Shown piece after piece: positions 10,086 through 24,745 of a stretch of DNA of 64,000 nucleotides. Location: the NCBI GenBank assembly GCA_964007475.1, contig OZ023275.1:9527829-9591828 (forward strand), in the 5' to 3' direction. The notes beneath the pieces were generated by a model that was given only the letters and a program-made list of their open reading frames with translations, made no database searches and was not told the origin of the DNA. Source of the stretch: Hybos culiciformis (Eukaryota > Arthropoda > Insecta > Diptera > Hybotidae). Each line of letters opens with the position of its first letter. Positions within the stretch are counted from its first letter, which is position 1. A program made the position numbers and the translations under genes.

Positions 10086-13000
10086 GGGAAGCAAGATCAT
10101 AGCAAATAAATAGATATTAGCATTATTTTTGTTCTATGTGGTTTCTGTTCAGATTTTTTGATGAACCATTATCATCATAGAAATAAGTGTAATATACTTT
10201 GTACAATGAATTCTAATGTTGAATAATTAGTATAGTTATATACCTTTATTAATGAAACCATTTCTTTTTATACATAGTAGACGATAAATAGTTAATAATT
10301 AATTTTTAAAGATTAAATGAAACTTTCCACTACTGATGACTATTTTAATGTATTTAATTCTCAACAAACTTTTAATGCTGAAATATGATATGATATTAAT
10401 AAATATTTCTTCTATTACTTAATAACTATTGATTCAACTTTTCGAGAAAGAAATCTTACTATTTTAAATTTATTTTGAATCAACTGTATTGCTTAAGCTG
10501 AATTTTTACTTAAATTTTTACTTAAAGTAAGTTATCAATAGATGAAAAATTGCTTCAATGTTATCTTTAAAAAAAATTAATTAAAATCTAGCAATCTTTT
10601 ACTCAATTGCGAAATACTAAAATTATCAAACAAATAGACAGATTTGCAAGAATGGAATTCACATACAAAACAAATCTAATGAAGGTATCTGTAAAAATAC
10701 CTATAAATATATCTATTGAGTTTTTGAATTAATATTTTGCTGCAAAGTAATTACAAAATTTTAAGTGTTAAATATACTAAGATTTAAGAATAATATGTGA
10801 TAAATTTTTCATTATAAGATACGTAGATAGTTATTTCTTGTCTCAAAACACTTAAATGAAAAATACTATGTGAATAATTACTTAAAATAAAATTCTGATC
10901 CTTTTGGCAAACAACTGACCTAGTTATTTTGGTACATGTGTCAATATTAGATTTATAGGATTAGAATCGGGAAGCTTTAATATGTCTATAACTTATTTAA
11001 AAAAAGATTTTAAAATGCTTAGCATTATTATTGCAGGATACAAGAATAACCCAATTTAGATTTTATTTTCAGAAAAATATTTTTCAGTTTCGATGTTATA
11101 TATATATATTATAATATATATATTATCCATTCATGCAAAAAGCCAGAAACATCCAATTAACTATTATTTTAGTATTTATTAAGGTATATATTATAATTAT
11201 TAATTATGGAAAAGAAAAACTAATATATTATGTAACTCTGTCTCTATAATACTAATCTATGTGTATACCTGAATTTTATTTAATCTATAATTATATATTA
11301 AATTCAATACTTTATAAATGATATTTCTCTCTAATTAAAAAAAAAAAATCTATGCATTTTATTATATATATATATATTACTGTATTATTCTAGTATATAT
11401 TATTTATGGTATTATGTATATTTACGGGTATAATATTATATATACATCATATTGTTAAGGTCATAAACCGTATTTTTAATGATACATAACTTGTATAAAT
11501 TAAAAAAAAAAAATTAATCAACAGACATATAATAATAAAAACATAAACTATAAATGAATATTAACTAAATTTCTAGGGAAAATAAAATAATAATTATAAT
11601 TAAAAAAAGAATTTTTATAAGTTTTATATTATATATACCTACTATATAAGTTCAAACAAAAAATTATTTTTCTTGTCCCCGTATATAATTTTTATTTTAT
11701 ATGTTGTTCAAACTAAATTTTATATTATATTTATATGAATCGAATAAGTTTACCAATTAAAAAGCAAAGTTAAATTAAATTAAGTAATAATAAAGTTCAA
11801 GAAAATTTTCATCAATACGAAATATTGAAATAATTTTATAACGATATAAAAACTTTTTATGTAATCTTAAAATTTATTCCACTTTATGTCATCAAATTTA
11901 TTTTCTTATGTAAATATTTGTTAACATCACATATTGTTAGTGGATTCTGAAATGTTTCGGTTGTAAACTTCTTCAAGGTTTAATTAATTTAAATTAATTC
12001 TCACGCAACAACTTGATATTACATTATGCTTCACAAAAAATATAATAATATTTTAACATCAAACAAACAAAATTTATTATACACAATGGAAGTTTCTAAA
12101 TCTATAATACTTAAAACTTTTCATTTAACTTTTCTATTAAAAAAAAAATTAATTGTTAAAATTGAAAAATTTAAAAGTCTCATTAAGTTATAATCTTCGA
12201 AAAAAAAACTTTTAAAACTTAATTAATTGTACAACAATTTTGTGAAAATTTATTTTAAGAAAAATTATTCAAAGTGCAACATTAAAAAAGGATATATTTT
12301 TATCATTTTATAATTTTAATCTTTAAAAGTCTTAAATTTCCTTGTAAGTTTTTTTTTATTCAACTTTTTTAAAAAAATTTCTTCCGTAGTTTATTCAATA
12401 ATTTTTTGTTTGATTATATATACTACAAACTTATTGACGTAAATTAAATTTTAAAGTGTAGGTATATAGTTTTGGTATTTTATGTTATTTTTTCTGTGAT
12501 TTATTTTAAAAATTAAGATCAAAAACTTTTTTTGCATTTTGTTTTCATTTTTTAATATTTATTTTCTTTTGCAAATATTTCGCACTATTGTTGAGTCAAT
12601 GTATTATGCCCTTCTATCAGTACATGTTGCCATGATAACAAGATTAACATTTAAAAATGACCAATCAGGTTATTTTATACTAAAACATCACGAATTATTT
12701 TTCGTACATTCCAAATGCCACCACTTAATAGTGTTCAACATCTATTTCAAAGTAATTTTAAAGTTTTTATGAAACTATGAAGTAATTTGCGAACAGATTT
12801 AATTAAAGAAAATTTTGATCATAAAATAATTTGAAGATTAAATAAAATTATTTAATCAATGAAAATAATTACTACTAATTTATTGGAAAAGGTGTGACTT
12901 GTATCGCCCTATGTGGCTTATCACTTTAGTTCTTAATTTACGTCAAAAATTTTATCTATATAGGAAACTAAATCTAAAAATTCTAAAAAGGAAAATCCAA

Positions 13001-13330
13001 AGGATATTTTTCTGTAAATGATTTAATAAATAAAATGAATTTCTCTAATTAAATGACTCTTTTAATTTTAACAAATTATACAATATTATCGATTTTTTTA
13101 ATTTTTTATTTTTAAGAATAAACAGCTTACATTAACAAGAAAAATAATTATAATGAATCAACCTAATTTGAAATAAAAAATTTTTCTTTTCAAAATAAAA
13201 TTTTCCATTTAATAAAAAACATTAAAAAATATTAAATAAAATTTTTTTAATTTGGATTTTCATTTTTTTATTATTTGTATATTTTTTTACTTTTTAATTC
13301 TATAATAAGTGAAATAAAATTTTATACTTA

Positions 13331-13586
<256 letters not shown>

Positions 13587-13792
13587 TCCGTAGATTCTAT
13601 TGCTGGCGTTGCCGTCATTATCATCAATATACAATTAGTGAGAATGGTTGTAATTATAAAAAGTGAAAATATTGGATGTACTAAAATATAAATAGCTACT
13701 CGACGAATTGGATTGAACGGATCGAGTAGCCACATTGCTTTTGTTGCGGAAAAACGAAAAATATCTTTGCCTTTGCTTACTACTACAAATGT
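13587..13792 (-). CDS. para: para exon: pre-S1 region and domain I S1 helix
   Basis: The exon is 206 nt with acceptor ATTTACAG and donor GTAAGT, ending with two bases of a Glu codon. It begins [20 protein letters not shown], runs through [20 protein letters not shown] and contains helix S1 (about aa 148-170, [19 protein letters not shown]). It ends in the short S1-S2 extracellular turn [10 protein letters not shown]. The pre-S1 wording is almost invariant in insects. The turn (TATPAI) differs from Drosophila PTTPTV, as expected for a variable loop. It lies only 126 nt from the next exon, the shortest intron in the gene seen here. Confidence 0.96.
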
Positions 13793-13940
13793 CTGTAAAT
13801 ATAATAAATTTTTGATAATTTAAAAAAATTGTATTAGAATTTATTAAAATTTTGTATAACAATATGAAAAACTGTCATTAGAAAGAAGTTAAACTTCTTT
13901 TCATATATTGCTGAGAAATGTTTTAAGTTTTAAGTTTTAC

Positions 13941-14157
13941 CATAGATTAAGAATACACCAAGATGGGAAGTTTCATACAACTTTTTTTCAGTCTTTTTTG
14001 GTATTTTATTGTGAAGGTGTTAGTAAAACTAAATAAAATTCTTTTCATACATTGATAATTATCACGTATTTTATTTTGTTTTACTAACACATTGACTTAA
14101 AAATACCAAAAATAATGTTGTATGAAGCTTCCCATCTTGGTGTATTCTTAATCTATG
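13941..14157. mobile_element. MITE with CAT...ATG termini, 7-bp TSD and long arms
   Basis: The element is 217 bp. The left arm begins CATAGATTAAGAATACACCA and the right arm is its complement. The first 38 bp match with one difference, and with gaps the arms extend about 85 bp each (both contain GTGTTAGTAAAAC in mirrored order). The flanks carry identical GTTTTAC at 13934-13940 and 14158-14164. Termini and duplication length resemble the element at 3637-3893 although the internal sequences differ. It has no coding capacity, and its transcript would fold into a stable hairpin. Confidence 0.82.
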
Positions 14158-14284
14158 GTTTTACTTATATACTTTTTTAAGACTTTACAAATACTCCTAG
14201 CCACATACCTTTTATACTTAATTGTATAGACTTTACTTATTTTTTAGTGGAGAAATAGAATATATAGTTGGGTAAATTTCATAC

Positions 14285-14375
14285 CTCGACTATTTTTGGT
14301 TCTCAAACAAGAATCAAACTTCAGTACTTCTACTGAAATCAGGTGCCAAGTGTGCGCCACCTGGCTTCGAAACCT
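14285..14375 (-). mobile_element. Degenerate tRNA-derived SINE relic
   Basis: On the minus strand GCCAGGTGGCGCACACTTGG matches an A-box-like tRNA head, and GAAGTTTGATTCTTG about 35 nt later resembles a B box. The local GC content is above the surroundings. No full cloverleaf is visible, so this is a decayed SINE head rather than a tRNA gene. Confidence 0.42.
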
Positions 14376-15129
14376 TCATTCAAAATTATAATAAATCAAA
14401 AAGTCAAAATTTTCTATGCATGTACTTTCATTTTTTTTAACATTCAGTCAGATCCTACAAAAATCTTTAAATAATTAAAAGAAATGAAGTCTCTTAAAGC
14501 AACACAGACAATAGTTCCTGTAATAAATCAAGACCAATGAAGTATTATAAAACAGATCTTTAATATAAATGAAATATAAGTTTTTATTTCCCAATAAGAG
14601 TTCTATTTTCTTGTTGTTTTTTCGAGATGATGTAAAAAATACCAAAACGAGGTTATACAATCATCTGTGGCTAATTTTTAACTTTTAACTTTTCTTTTAT
14701 TAGGTTTAGCTGATTTCTCTTTGCCATCTCATTCATAATTAATGTCCCTGGCATCTGCTCTAAAATTTCATATGTATACATGAAATGTAATAAGAGAAGA
14801 AAAAAAAATTATAACACTTGTAAATGCACTTCACCTTTATTTCACATATTTGCTATTATTCTATTTCATTCTTCTTACTTTTTTTTATATATATAGAGTT
14901 TTAGTTATATTCTCAAGGTGACAAATGGAAGTGCGATTGACCTCGTCCTAAATTGTAGGAAAAATTATTGTTTAACAGAATTACAGAATTTTTTATATAA
15001 AATCTCGTAAGGAAGAATAAAATGTTAATATTAAATTCAATCATTCATTCATTGGAAAAAGTAAATAAATAAATTGTTAATAGAAATTTTGTATATAAAT
15101 TGAATTTCTCTAAACCTCTAGGACATTGT

Positions 15130-15720
15130 TCTTTACGACTTTTGTATAAACGACTTTCAAAAATATAGAAAAATTTGAAGTTGTTAACATAAAAGAATAA
15201 TAAGAATGGATCTTCAATGACATAGCGAGTAAGCGAAATTTATGCTTTATGAGTCAATATTGCTTAGATACTCCCAACTCGTCATTTTATGAAAATTCGC
15301 AAAGTCCTATGTCATTAAGTTGGAGTTACCAATTTATATATTAGTCATAATGTTACTCAACAATAAATATATGAAGTTAGTGAGATTTTTCAACCCGTTC
15401 TTCATAAAAAATCAGAATCCATAAATAATCAGCCTGTCTGTCGCGCACTTAAATGCTTATAACTATTATGCTATAAACCTTCTTGATCAATATTGCTCGT
15501 ATGAGCGCCAAAATATGAGCAATCTCCTCCAAACTCGGAGTACGGACTCCAAAATTAGAAGCTCTCAATCGGGCAATAATCGAAATAAATTTCATAAGAG
15601 GGTTCGGACTAGAATATTAAAAATGATACATGAATAGAAAGCGATCGGAATGTATAACCACGCTCCATACTTCACTTATGAGGTACTATTCTATATTTTT
15701 GGACTTGTCGTCACCATATC
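15130..15720. repeat. Less AT-rich patch, probable old unidentified repeat
   Basis: This block is clearly richer in GC than the intron around it, with short recurring phrases (GTCAATATTGCTTAGATACT versus ATCAATATTGCTCGTATGAG). Its edges are loosely inverted (CAAAAATATAGAA near 15158 and TTCTATATTTTTGGA near 15690). No open reading frame is maintained. It looks like a decayed transposon, but no family can be named. Confidence 0.28.
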
Positions 15721-18700
15721 ATAATTATATAAATTGTTATATTTAATTTTTCTTATGACATGAATTATTATTTAGAAAATTATATTCATTGGTAAAGAAG
15801 TGTTACATTCTTTACGTAAATGTTTTAGCTAAGTGTAGCAACCTACATATTTTCATAAGTAGCACATAAAAGTGAAACGTTTTTATGATAATAAGATATT
15901 TTGACATTTCAAGATCATTTCCCACTGAAAACAAAACCTAATGAATTTTGCCTTATTAATTTTTTTTTTTCCTAATTTTATTTTAAATAATTAAATTTAA
16001 AACTAAGTACTATAGCAGCTACCTAACCATGCCATACATTTTTAGAAAAATATTCCAACAAATTTTTTTTTTAAATTACTTCTAAAGAAAATATAATTTT
16101 TTTTTTGAATTACTATACTTGACAGCGACCTTGTTCTTTTGCGTTAAAAAGGGCAAGGAAAAAAAAATTATACTCATCTGAATCTATATTATTTAAAGAG
16201 TTTTAAATAAAAGCTTTATTATCATGATTTCCTCACATTTTCACTTGAAATAAAATACAAAAAAAAATAAAATCTCTTGGTCCTTAAAAAAAAAAAAAAG
16301 TGTCACATTTCATCTCAATCATAAATGTGAGTAGACTATTTAAAAAAACAACCATACTAGAAAGATTTTTTATATATTTTATATATTATTTTCTTTATCA
16401 TTTAGCTATGTATATTTTGTATTATGTATATTTTGTTTCAGAAAAATGGAAAAAAAAATTGTAGTTATTAACTTCTATGTTTCTATGCGAAACATAAGAA
16501 ACACAATTTTAAACATATCTACATATAAATAGGATTAAATAAAATCTTAATTGAACTGTTAGGAAAATTTTTTTGATTTCTATAACCTCAGGGGAAAAAT
16601 AAATTTTGTATCTTTTTCTTCTAAAAATTTTCTATTAACTTTAAAACTAAATAATTATAATTCTGTACATATAATTTAAACTCTATATAATTTCCAGAGT
16701 TTGCCAATCATGGAAAACTCAATTAATTAATTTCTTTTAAATAGCAAACTTTAACAGATTCTGTATAGGTGTTTGATTAGCAAAAACATTAAAAAATGTT
16801 AAAATAATTCGAAGCCACTAAACATTAAAGGTAATAAGAATTTTGTTCACTTTTTTATTGAAAAATGAATGCTGTCAAAATGGAAATTGATAACGACAGC
16901 TCAAATCTACTAAGAAAAACTTTACTAATAAATAATTAATAATCTTCATTTATAAAGAATTTTAAGACAATTTTCCAATTATTCATTTATCATTTTTATT
17001 ATTATAATGTTTCAATGAAACTTAAAAATTAATCATGCCAAAAATTTCCACCACATTTCTGAGAAAAACTATTTTACTTAGAAATATAAAAAAATTTTAC
17101 TTAGAATTATAAAAAATTTTCCCTATAAATTCTAGAAAAAAAAAATGAAATAAATACACTCCACTACATTATTTCAATTTATGAGGATGAAAATCAATAT
17201 AGAATTAATGTCGAACAAAGTATTGAAGCTTTTATGCGACAGATGTTAAAAAACATGAAAAATGTTTTTAGTCTTAGTCTAAGAATTAAATTAAAACTTA
17301 ACATTTGACTCTAATAACTAATAACATATTTTCCAAATCCAAAGAGTTTCTTGGAACTTTTTTAGGTTACACGATTGATTATCGATATTTTTTTAAGTCA
17401 GACGATAAATAAAAACAGGTAATCAAAATATAACTTATTTTTGGAAATATTTACAAATTAGTAAAACAAATAGTTATATCCTACATACATTTCCATTAAA
17501 TACTTTTAATAATCAATTCTAATTATGAAAATTTATAATAAAATTTTTGGGGACTTGTTATAATTTCTATGCTAATAAAAGAACCTTGAATAAAAAGTTA
17601 TAATTTTACTTGGAAAATCGAAACTAAAATTTAGTTTAATTAATTTTAATTAGACTTTCGTTTATTTATTCTAAAATTTTAATAAGCTCTAATAAGGAAA
17701 AAAAGACAAATTTGGTACAAGGATATAATTTTTTTGCTATATATATATATACTAACGATCATTTTTTGATTCATACATAATTATGCATAGATGGTTACAT
17801 TCACCATATTTTGAATTTATTATTTTTTGAACTATATATAAACAATATGTATATGCAATGTGCATAAAATATACATAAGCATATGCATATAACATGAGTA
17901 TATACATTTTTATCTCGTCTTTTTTAGAATGAATTTAAAATGCAAAATAACCATACAATCAAACATAAAAGCTTATAAATTCGTTTTTTTTGCAGAATAC
18001 ATGTTGCGCAAAATGATTCCTTTTTAAATTATATTTGTAGGTAGGTATATATAGTTTAAGAAAAGGACCTTAAGTAAATGAGAAGATTATGGCTAGTTTT
18101 ATTTTTTTCATACATAATTTTTTTATTTATTTATTTATTTTTTTTCCTTCCATTGTACATAATAAATGTTTACTTTTTTCAAGACTATGTATTATAAAAT
18201 TATATATTAAATGTTTTCTACATTTTCATAAGAAAAATATACAGAAAAAGGAAGAAACATATCGATCGAATTGCAGTGCTTTTGCGTACACTTTCCATTT
18301 AAATGTATATAAATTTTCCTTTAGTTTTTTTATTTTTTTATTTTGTTCCAAATAACAACTATGATATAAGGATATGAAAGTTTAACTAAATATTAGTTCA
18401 GTCTTATTATTTTATTTTAAATGAATGATTTCCATTTTTCCATTTGGAATATATGGAAAAATCTATACAATGTGTAAATTTTAATAAAAATGTAAAATAG
18501 CATAGTTTTTATATAAAGTCAGGGTAACAAAAAAATCATATATGTCGAATAAATTAATAGAATTATGCACTTTTTTGTACTTTTTTTGTGATGCACATAG
18601 TCCTTGCATTAATCACAAAATTTTCTTTCCATCATAATGGAATGAAAAACAAAAAATTGGTACTAGCAAGCATAAGATAAAACGTGATAACATTTAAATT

Positions 18701-19992
18701 AAAAATAAACATTTTAACAGATTTTTAAAATAATTTATTTTTTTAATATTAGAGAACAAATTGAAAATAATCCATTAGAAGAACCATTTGGATATTAGAA
18801 TGACGATAACAATGAAAAGCAAATTTTTATGAAAACGCGATGTGAAAAATATTTTCCCAAATTGATAAAATGAAAACTTTTGTTTTTTTTTTTTTTTTTT
18901 CGTTAATATTCTTATAAAAATATTTGCATATAACTTTAGCTACATAGAATTTTATAGTCAAATATGTACATAATACATATATACTATACATATATTCAAT
19001 GGGTATTATTAAGTTCAAATGTATATTATGATAAAAGAAATAAAAAGAAAAACTACGTCAATGAAATAAAAAATTATTGTTCATTAAGTTTTTAACTTTT
19101 CAATAAACATACTGTGAAAAATATTATTCTTAGTTTTTTTACGTCCTATCTATATCCAATTTTTATTCAAATTTTTCATTGCTGTAGTCAAACAAAAAAA
19201 AAAAAAAAAAAACAAGATTATATTATCCAGTTTTCTTTCAAAAAAGAAAAACTATGCTGACTCAGATCATCATTACATCAGATTTTTCATATTATTAAGA
19301 ATACCATTAACCGCATTGAGAACCATTAAATAAAATTAATGGAATTTTATATACCCATATCTACCCACATTTATGCAATAAGATTCATGTTTTTAGCTTT
19401 GCTGCTAAAATGAAATCAAATTAACAAATATGTACTTGCTTTGCTACACTTAGTGCCAGTTGAGTCATTGAAAATTTTGTAGAATATCAGAAATTAAACA
19501 ATATTTTAAATTTTAATTATTTTTGGCTTTTAACAATACTACCTGTACCACCTAACAATATGTCTTCTTTCAGTTTACTTTCTCAGTAAATAACTTTATT
19601 TTTAAAATATTTATGTGTCATGAATTTTTCTTACATAAATGCTCTAGGGTAGAGAAGAAAGTCAAGTCGGAAGTTTAATTTCCAAAGATCAATAATTGCA
19701 AGAAAACTTTTTGAATGACTTAAAAATATAATTTCAAAATAAATCATTCATAATAAATCACAAATTGTAGTACGAACTCTTCCCTTCAACTTAAATTGTA
19801 ATTTGAACATCACATTAATAATCGACAAATAAACTTTATTCAATTTGATTTTTTAATCGTAAATTCAAATTAACTTTGTAAAATAATTATATCTTTGAAA
19901 AAAAACGATTAAAAGACAAATGAATCTTAAAAATGTAACATAACTTGAACTTCTTTATATATATATAAATATATGTAATATTATTAACTTAC

Positions 19993-20148
19993 CAGTATGT
20001 TTGAATAAAATGTATCGATATCCTCGAGAGGAGTGGAGGCCAATTCCGGCGGGAAGTTGCCCTGCATTCGAACAGGTATGGGTACACCTTGCTCAAGTGT
20101 AGGATCCGGTTGTGGACCTTCATCCTCATCGTCGTCATCATATCGTAT
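19993..20148 (-). CDS. para: para exon: acidic N-terminal segment up to domain I (52 aa)
   Basis: The exon is 156 nt, phase 0 at both ends, with acceptor CTATAG and donor GTAAGT. It reads [16 protein letters not shown] then [20 protein letters not shown] and ends [15 protein letters not shown], matching the insect para N-terminus (numbering with the microexon: aa 62-113). This is cytoplasmic sequence between the variable microexon site and transmembrane segment S1 of domain I. The six-residue run of acidic residues broken only by one position is typical. FYSNIL replaces the Drosophila PYYSNVL, a mild lineage difference. It sits isolated between introns of about 11 kb and 6 kb. Confidence 0.96.
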
Positions 20149-21324
20149 CTATAGTTCATTGATTTTGAATTTTATTTAATTTTAAATTTTAAATTTTTTT
20201 TTTTTAATTTTATTATATGCAAATTTTCCGCATAATTTTGATTTTTTTTTTTTAAGCATTAATTTTGTTTTTAGTGATCCAAATTTTTCATTTTTGTGTT
20301 TGCATTATGCATGCGTGATTTTAAGTGTCACACAATTTATATAGAATATAGAAAAGAGAAAAAACAAATTAAATTAGTAAAATAGTTTAGAATTAAATTT
20401 TTTTTTCTTTTAAATTTAATTAATTCTACTAAATATTTTAAAATTAAACTCTATTTTTTTTTTTTATAAAATCATAAAAAAAAACTAAAAAAGCTTTAAA
20501 GAAAAATTATCTTTATCAAAAATTCTAACTCTAAATTCTAAAATCCTAGCACTATTTTATGTTTTTTTGCTATAATAAAAAAATAGTTTTAAAACTTATC
20601 AAACGTTTGCAATAAAATAAAAAAAAAAATTATTTTAATTATTACAATTCGTCGAGAATTTTACTTTTAATTGTATTTTTTAAAAGAGAGCTGCATTTTT
20701 GTTCACTGACAATGACAATGTTTTAATAATATTTAAATTATATTGATAAATATTATACTCAATTCGAATTACTTATTTTCTTTTTAATATATAATTCTGT
20801 TTGCATATTAATCAAATTAAAATGATATAGTTTTATTCCCTTAATCCTTTTCCTGTTCTTACATTTAATATACTTATCATTAGTCCTAAGTAACATTATT
20901 CTAAAAATCTGTTTCAAAAATAAAATTTATACGTCCAGAAAGGGCATAAAATTCTAAGGATCACATTTTACCAATTTGTTAAATTTTTTTTTTTTTTAAA
21001 TCATATTAATATTATTAAATTTTCTCGCAAGAATAATTATAACTCTACATCGTTATTTAGCGAAATAATATTATTAAAGTAAAATTGTAAACATAATTAA
21101 AGTTGGTATATGTTGTTATGACGAGTATCATGGTTATTAAAATACCGACAAATGTAGAGAAAGCACATAATTAAAAATTGGAAAATCCTTTTAATTATAA
21201 TTTTCTTTTAACAAGAATATTGTGGTTAGGGCTTAATAAGATAATATCTCGTTTTTAAATAAACTTATCACACAAAAATGAATTTTACATAAAATGTATT
21301 TATATGTGACTTGTACATTTTCAA

Positions 21325-21423
21325 GATGCAATCTGTTTAATGTTTGTTTTGAACTAATCTAAAATATTTGTTTTACTACATTATTTTGAATGAGAAATAA
21401 ATTCATTTAAAACGGATTGCATC
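21325..21423. repeat. Short terminal-inverted-repeat element candidate (99 bp)
   Basis: GATGCAATCTGTTT at the left is mirrored by AAACGGATTGCATC at the right (one mismatch in 14). There is no clear target duplication. It may be a small MITE remnant. Confidence 0.35.
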
Positions 21424-24400
21424 AAAGATTTATTAAGGGTAAAGAGTCCTTGATATTTTCAAACCAAACTATTTGAAAAGCCAAACTGTTTATTTTATGA
21501 TTACAAAAAATTCTGAGTTTCATAATTTTGCAATTAAGTTATTTCTCCTCTTTTTTTAATTTTAAAAGAAAACTTTTAATTCAACTTTAATTTATAACAA
21601 TTTTAAATCAATAATTTGGAATAACAAAAAAATTATTTAGTAATTTCTATTTCAATTCAACGAAAAGGAAAATTATATGAATGCATGTTATGTATATAGG
21701 TGTCTATCTAACAACATAGTTAGTTAGAGGTTTCTCAGTTCTTCCCTATGATTTGACTTCTGTTTTTTTTTTGTTTTATACATATTATATATATATTTTT
21801 TAACAACAAAATGGGAAAAGAAAATTTATTGGGTGCATGTGCACTTTTTTTTTATTTTTTTTTTTAATATTAAAAATTGAAAAAAAAATTATAAATATAA
21901 AAAATCCTATATTGTATATATAATTTATGTGGAGACTATTGGATTCGGGGGCAAAACTTGGTAACAAAAAAAAATTGCAGTAACGTTAAATTTCTGAAAA
22001 CTTTTTTAAAAAATATTCGGTTTCAAAGTGAAAATGCTTCTTGCCTAGTTTTTCATTTTTATATAGATAGTTTTTTTTGGTTATATATTTATTTATTTTT
22101 TACCGAGAAATTTATAAAAAATATCGTGCTATACCTACATTTTCGATTCGTTTTTTTGATTTTGTTTTTTTTTTTTTTGTTTTTTTATTTGCATGCAACA
22201 AAATTATATGTTTTGAGAACATATGTTTAAAAAAAAAGAGTTTTTTTAATGTTTTTTAACATTAAAAAATTGTTACTTGGTTGACTGACTGCAAAAATAT
22301 CGAATAATGTCACAAACAACATAAAAATTAAGTATATAAAATTTTTTTCACAAATTTGATTACCAATATTTAGCTACAGCCACACGATATATTTTCAAAA
22401 TGTTGTTAGAACCGCATAATTTTTAGTTAAAAAGAAAAAATCGATTAGATAGGCCACGAGTTTATTATATAATAGGTGTATTGCTCTTTTTGAATTTTGT
22501 AAATTCATAGAACATTTGAGATTTAAATTGTTGAATATTAAATTTTATAGGAAGAGTATTAAAAAGTTTAAAAAGAAATTTAATTTAATTTAAATCTACG
22601 GATTTCAGTTTTTCCAATGTTTAGAGTGTGCTAAGAAAATTATATCCGGACTACTCTAGAATTTAAGGGAAATTAGAAGCTATATTAAAAAATAAATATA
22701 TCTAATATACAGTAATTACGAGAATTAAAGGGAAAAACATATGCGCACCTATATAATAATAATAAACATAAATCGAACATATGAAATTCTTTAAAATATT
22801 ATATTTTGAAAACAACCTAGCCACATCATTTGTCCTACTGAACATGACCCGAAAAAAGAAATTATAAAGTTAAATAAATGAGAACGATACAATTTTATAT
22901 TCTATAAATATTTGCATAAATAAATATAGGTGTATATTATGTAGGTATAATTTTCAATATACATAACAATTATTTAGCCTTAAGGAATACGCTAATTTTG
23001 CATTTCTTTGTTAAGTTTGAACTTAATTTATCAAAAAGGAACAGAAAAAAGAATAAAAATATTTATTTATAGATGGGATATACACATATATATATGAATT
23101 GAACATATAAGCTTTATTGCACTAATTCCTAGAAGAAAAAAAAAATTCTCGAATGTTACATTATTTTCGTTATTTTTATGTATTTTATTTGTATTTTATA
23201 AGAGGGGGTTATACATGTTCATTCATTTAAATGTAAATTTTTACCTATAAATATATAAATATGGACATGAAACTAATTTACATTCAATTATAAAAACGTG
23301 AAATAATTTTCATATTAAAAGTCGCGCAACGCCACACCACAGAAAAAAATTAAATATATAATGATTTAAATATGCACATATATTTTTTCTTTCTTAAGAT
23401 ATTGAAAAAAAGCTTAGATTGAGAGTTAAAAAAAATTTCAGATGCAAGTAATTTTTTGTGCACAGTAACCTCGAGATCTAACATTAAACATAATATGTTT
23501 AATAATTCTATAATTTTAGTTTAAAAAATTACTTCCCGAAGAAGCGGGAGAAAAGCAATTTCTCAAAAACTGAATATTGTGATTACAATTTCTCGACCAG
23601 AAATAAGGACATTAATACTGAACATAATTTCATGATTTCGTAGAAACTTTTCAGTTTTAGCTAAGCAGTGTTAGATAAGTTAAAGTATCGCCAATAAGAA
23701 TGTTCTATATAAAAATTTAATATTGAAAATTGAAAATATCTGTGTACAAAGAAATATCTGAATTCTATTTTTTAGAAATGTTTACTGGATGAAAGAAATT
23801 AAAACAAATCAGATTGTTAACAAAATAGTCAGTGTTGTAGTTCTTAAGCATTTTATATATGGCCTATATATTGAAATGTATATACACATTTTTATAATAG
23901 TTTTCATTTAATCAATAAAATATAGTTCCACATATGTTATTTGTTATATATAAATATATACATCAACTATGTGCCTGTGTGCAAAAAAAAAAAGCTGATA
24001 TAGGTATACCTTTTATGAAGGTATACACATAATATATGTTAACTTACCTTAAATATATAAAATTAATTTATAATAGTGTTATTTTTTTTATTAGAAATTA
24101 ATGGAATCATTAAAAACAAAAACAAAAGTAAATATATTTTTAAACAATGAAATTGGTTAACAATTTTTTTTTTTTTCTATTACTCCTAAAGGGGTATTAG
24201 ATCAGCATGGTTAATTTTAAATTAATTAAAAATTTATAAACATGCTTCAACAATTTTATTTATCATGTAAAAATGAATATAATTTATGTATCTTTTTTCT
24301 CGGGTTGACTACATATAGTTTATCATAATTTATGTGGTAAGCTTACAATGTTTCCAACATAAAATTAACTTTTTATTTTTTTAATTATCAAAGGAATATT

Positions 24401-24599
24401 ATTTAATCAATTCAATAAAAAATCCTTGAATAATATAAATTTTCAACAGAGTTCTTAAAAAAAAAAAAACATTTAAATGGTTCAAGGCAATTCAATAAAA
24501 TGGGCCTAAAAACGTAATGCTGGATTAAATTGAATAATTTAATTTCACAAATCGCCGTATGGTAAATTTGAGCTATTCTTTTAGCATTTAGGATTATAG

Positions 24600-24745
24600 A
24601 TTAATATACAACAAAACAACACAAACACTTAATTCAAGTGAACAAATTGAAAAATTGACACAAATTCCAGTCCGAGGTGGGAATCGAACCCACGACCGAA
24701 CACGCCGTAGGATAAGGGCAATACTACTACACCATGACCGCCGCC
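24600..24745 (-). mobile_element. tRNA-derived SINE (head with intact A and B boxes)
   Basis: Read on the minus strand it starts GGCGGCGGTCATGGTGTAGT. TGGTGTAGTAG serves as A box, and the T arm GTGGGTTCGATTCCCAC has a perfect 5-bp stem and a perfect B box GGTTCGATTCC. The anticodon and acceptor arms do not pair, so this is not a functional tRNA. The tRNA-like head covers about 24669-24745, followed by an unrelated TG-rich tail (TTGTGTTGTTTTGTTG) towards 24600, the usual SINE layout. The tail end and target duplication were not resolved. Confidence 0.75.

Larger units (their letters stand above)
13793..19992 (-). other. para intron (about 6.2 kb)
   Basis: Intron between the acidic N-terminal exon and the S1 exon. 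It holds the MITE at 13941-14157, a tRNA-like relic at about 14285-14375 and a patch of less AT-rich, repeat-like sequence at about 15130-15720. The remainder is AT-rich with no gene seen; the open stretches at 14475-14660, 18089-18355 and 18827-19018 are low-complexity. Confidence 0.85.

Noticed and set aside
24669..24745. Functional tRNA gene
   Set aside because: A and B boxes and the T arm are good, but the acceptor and anticodon arms do not pair, so it is a SINE head.
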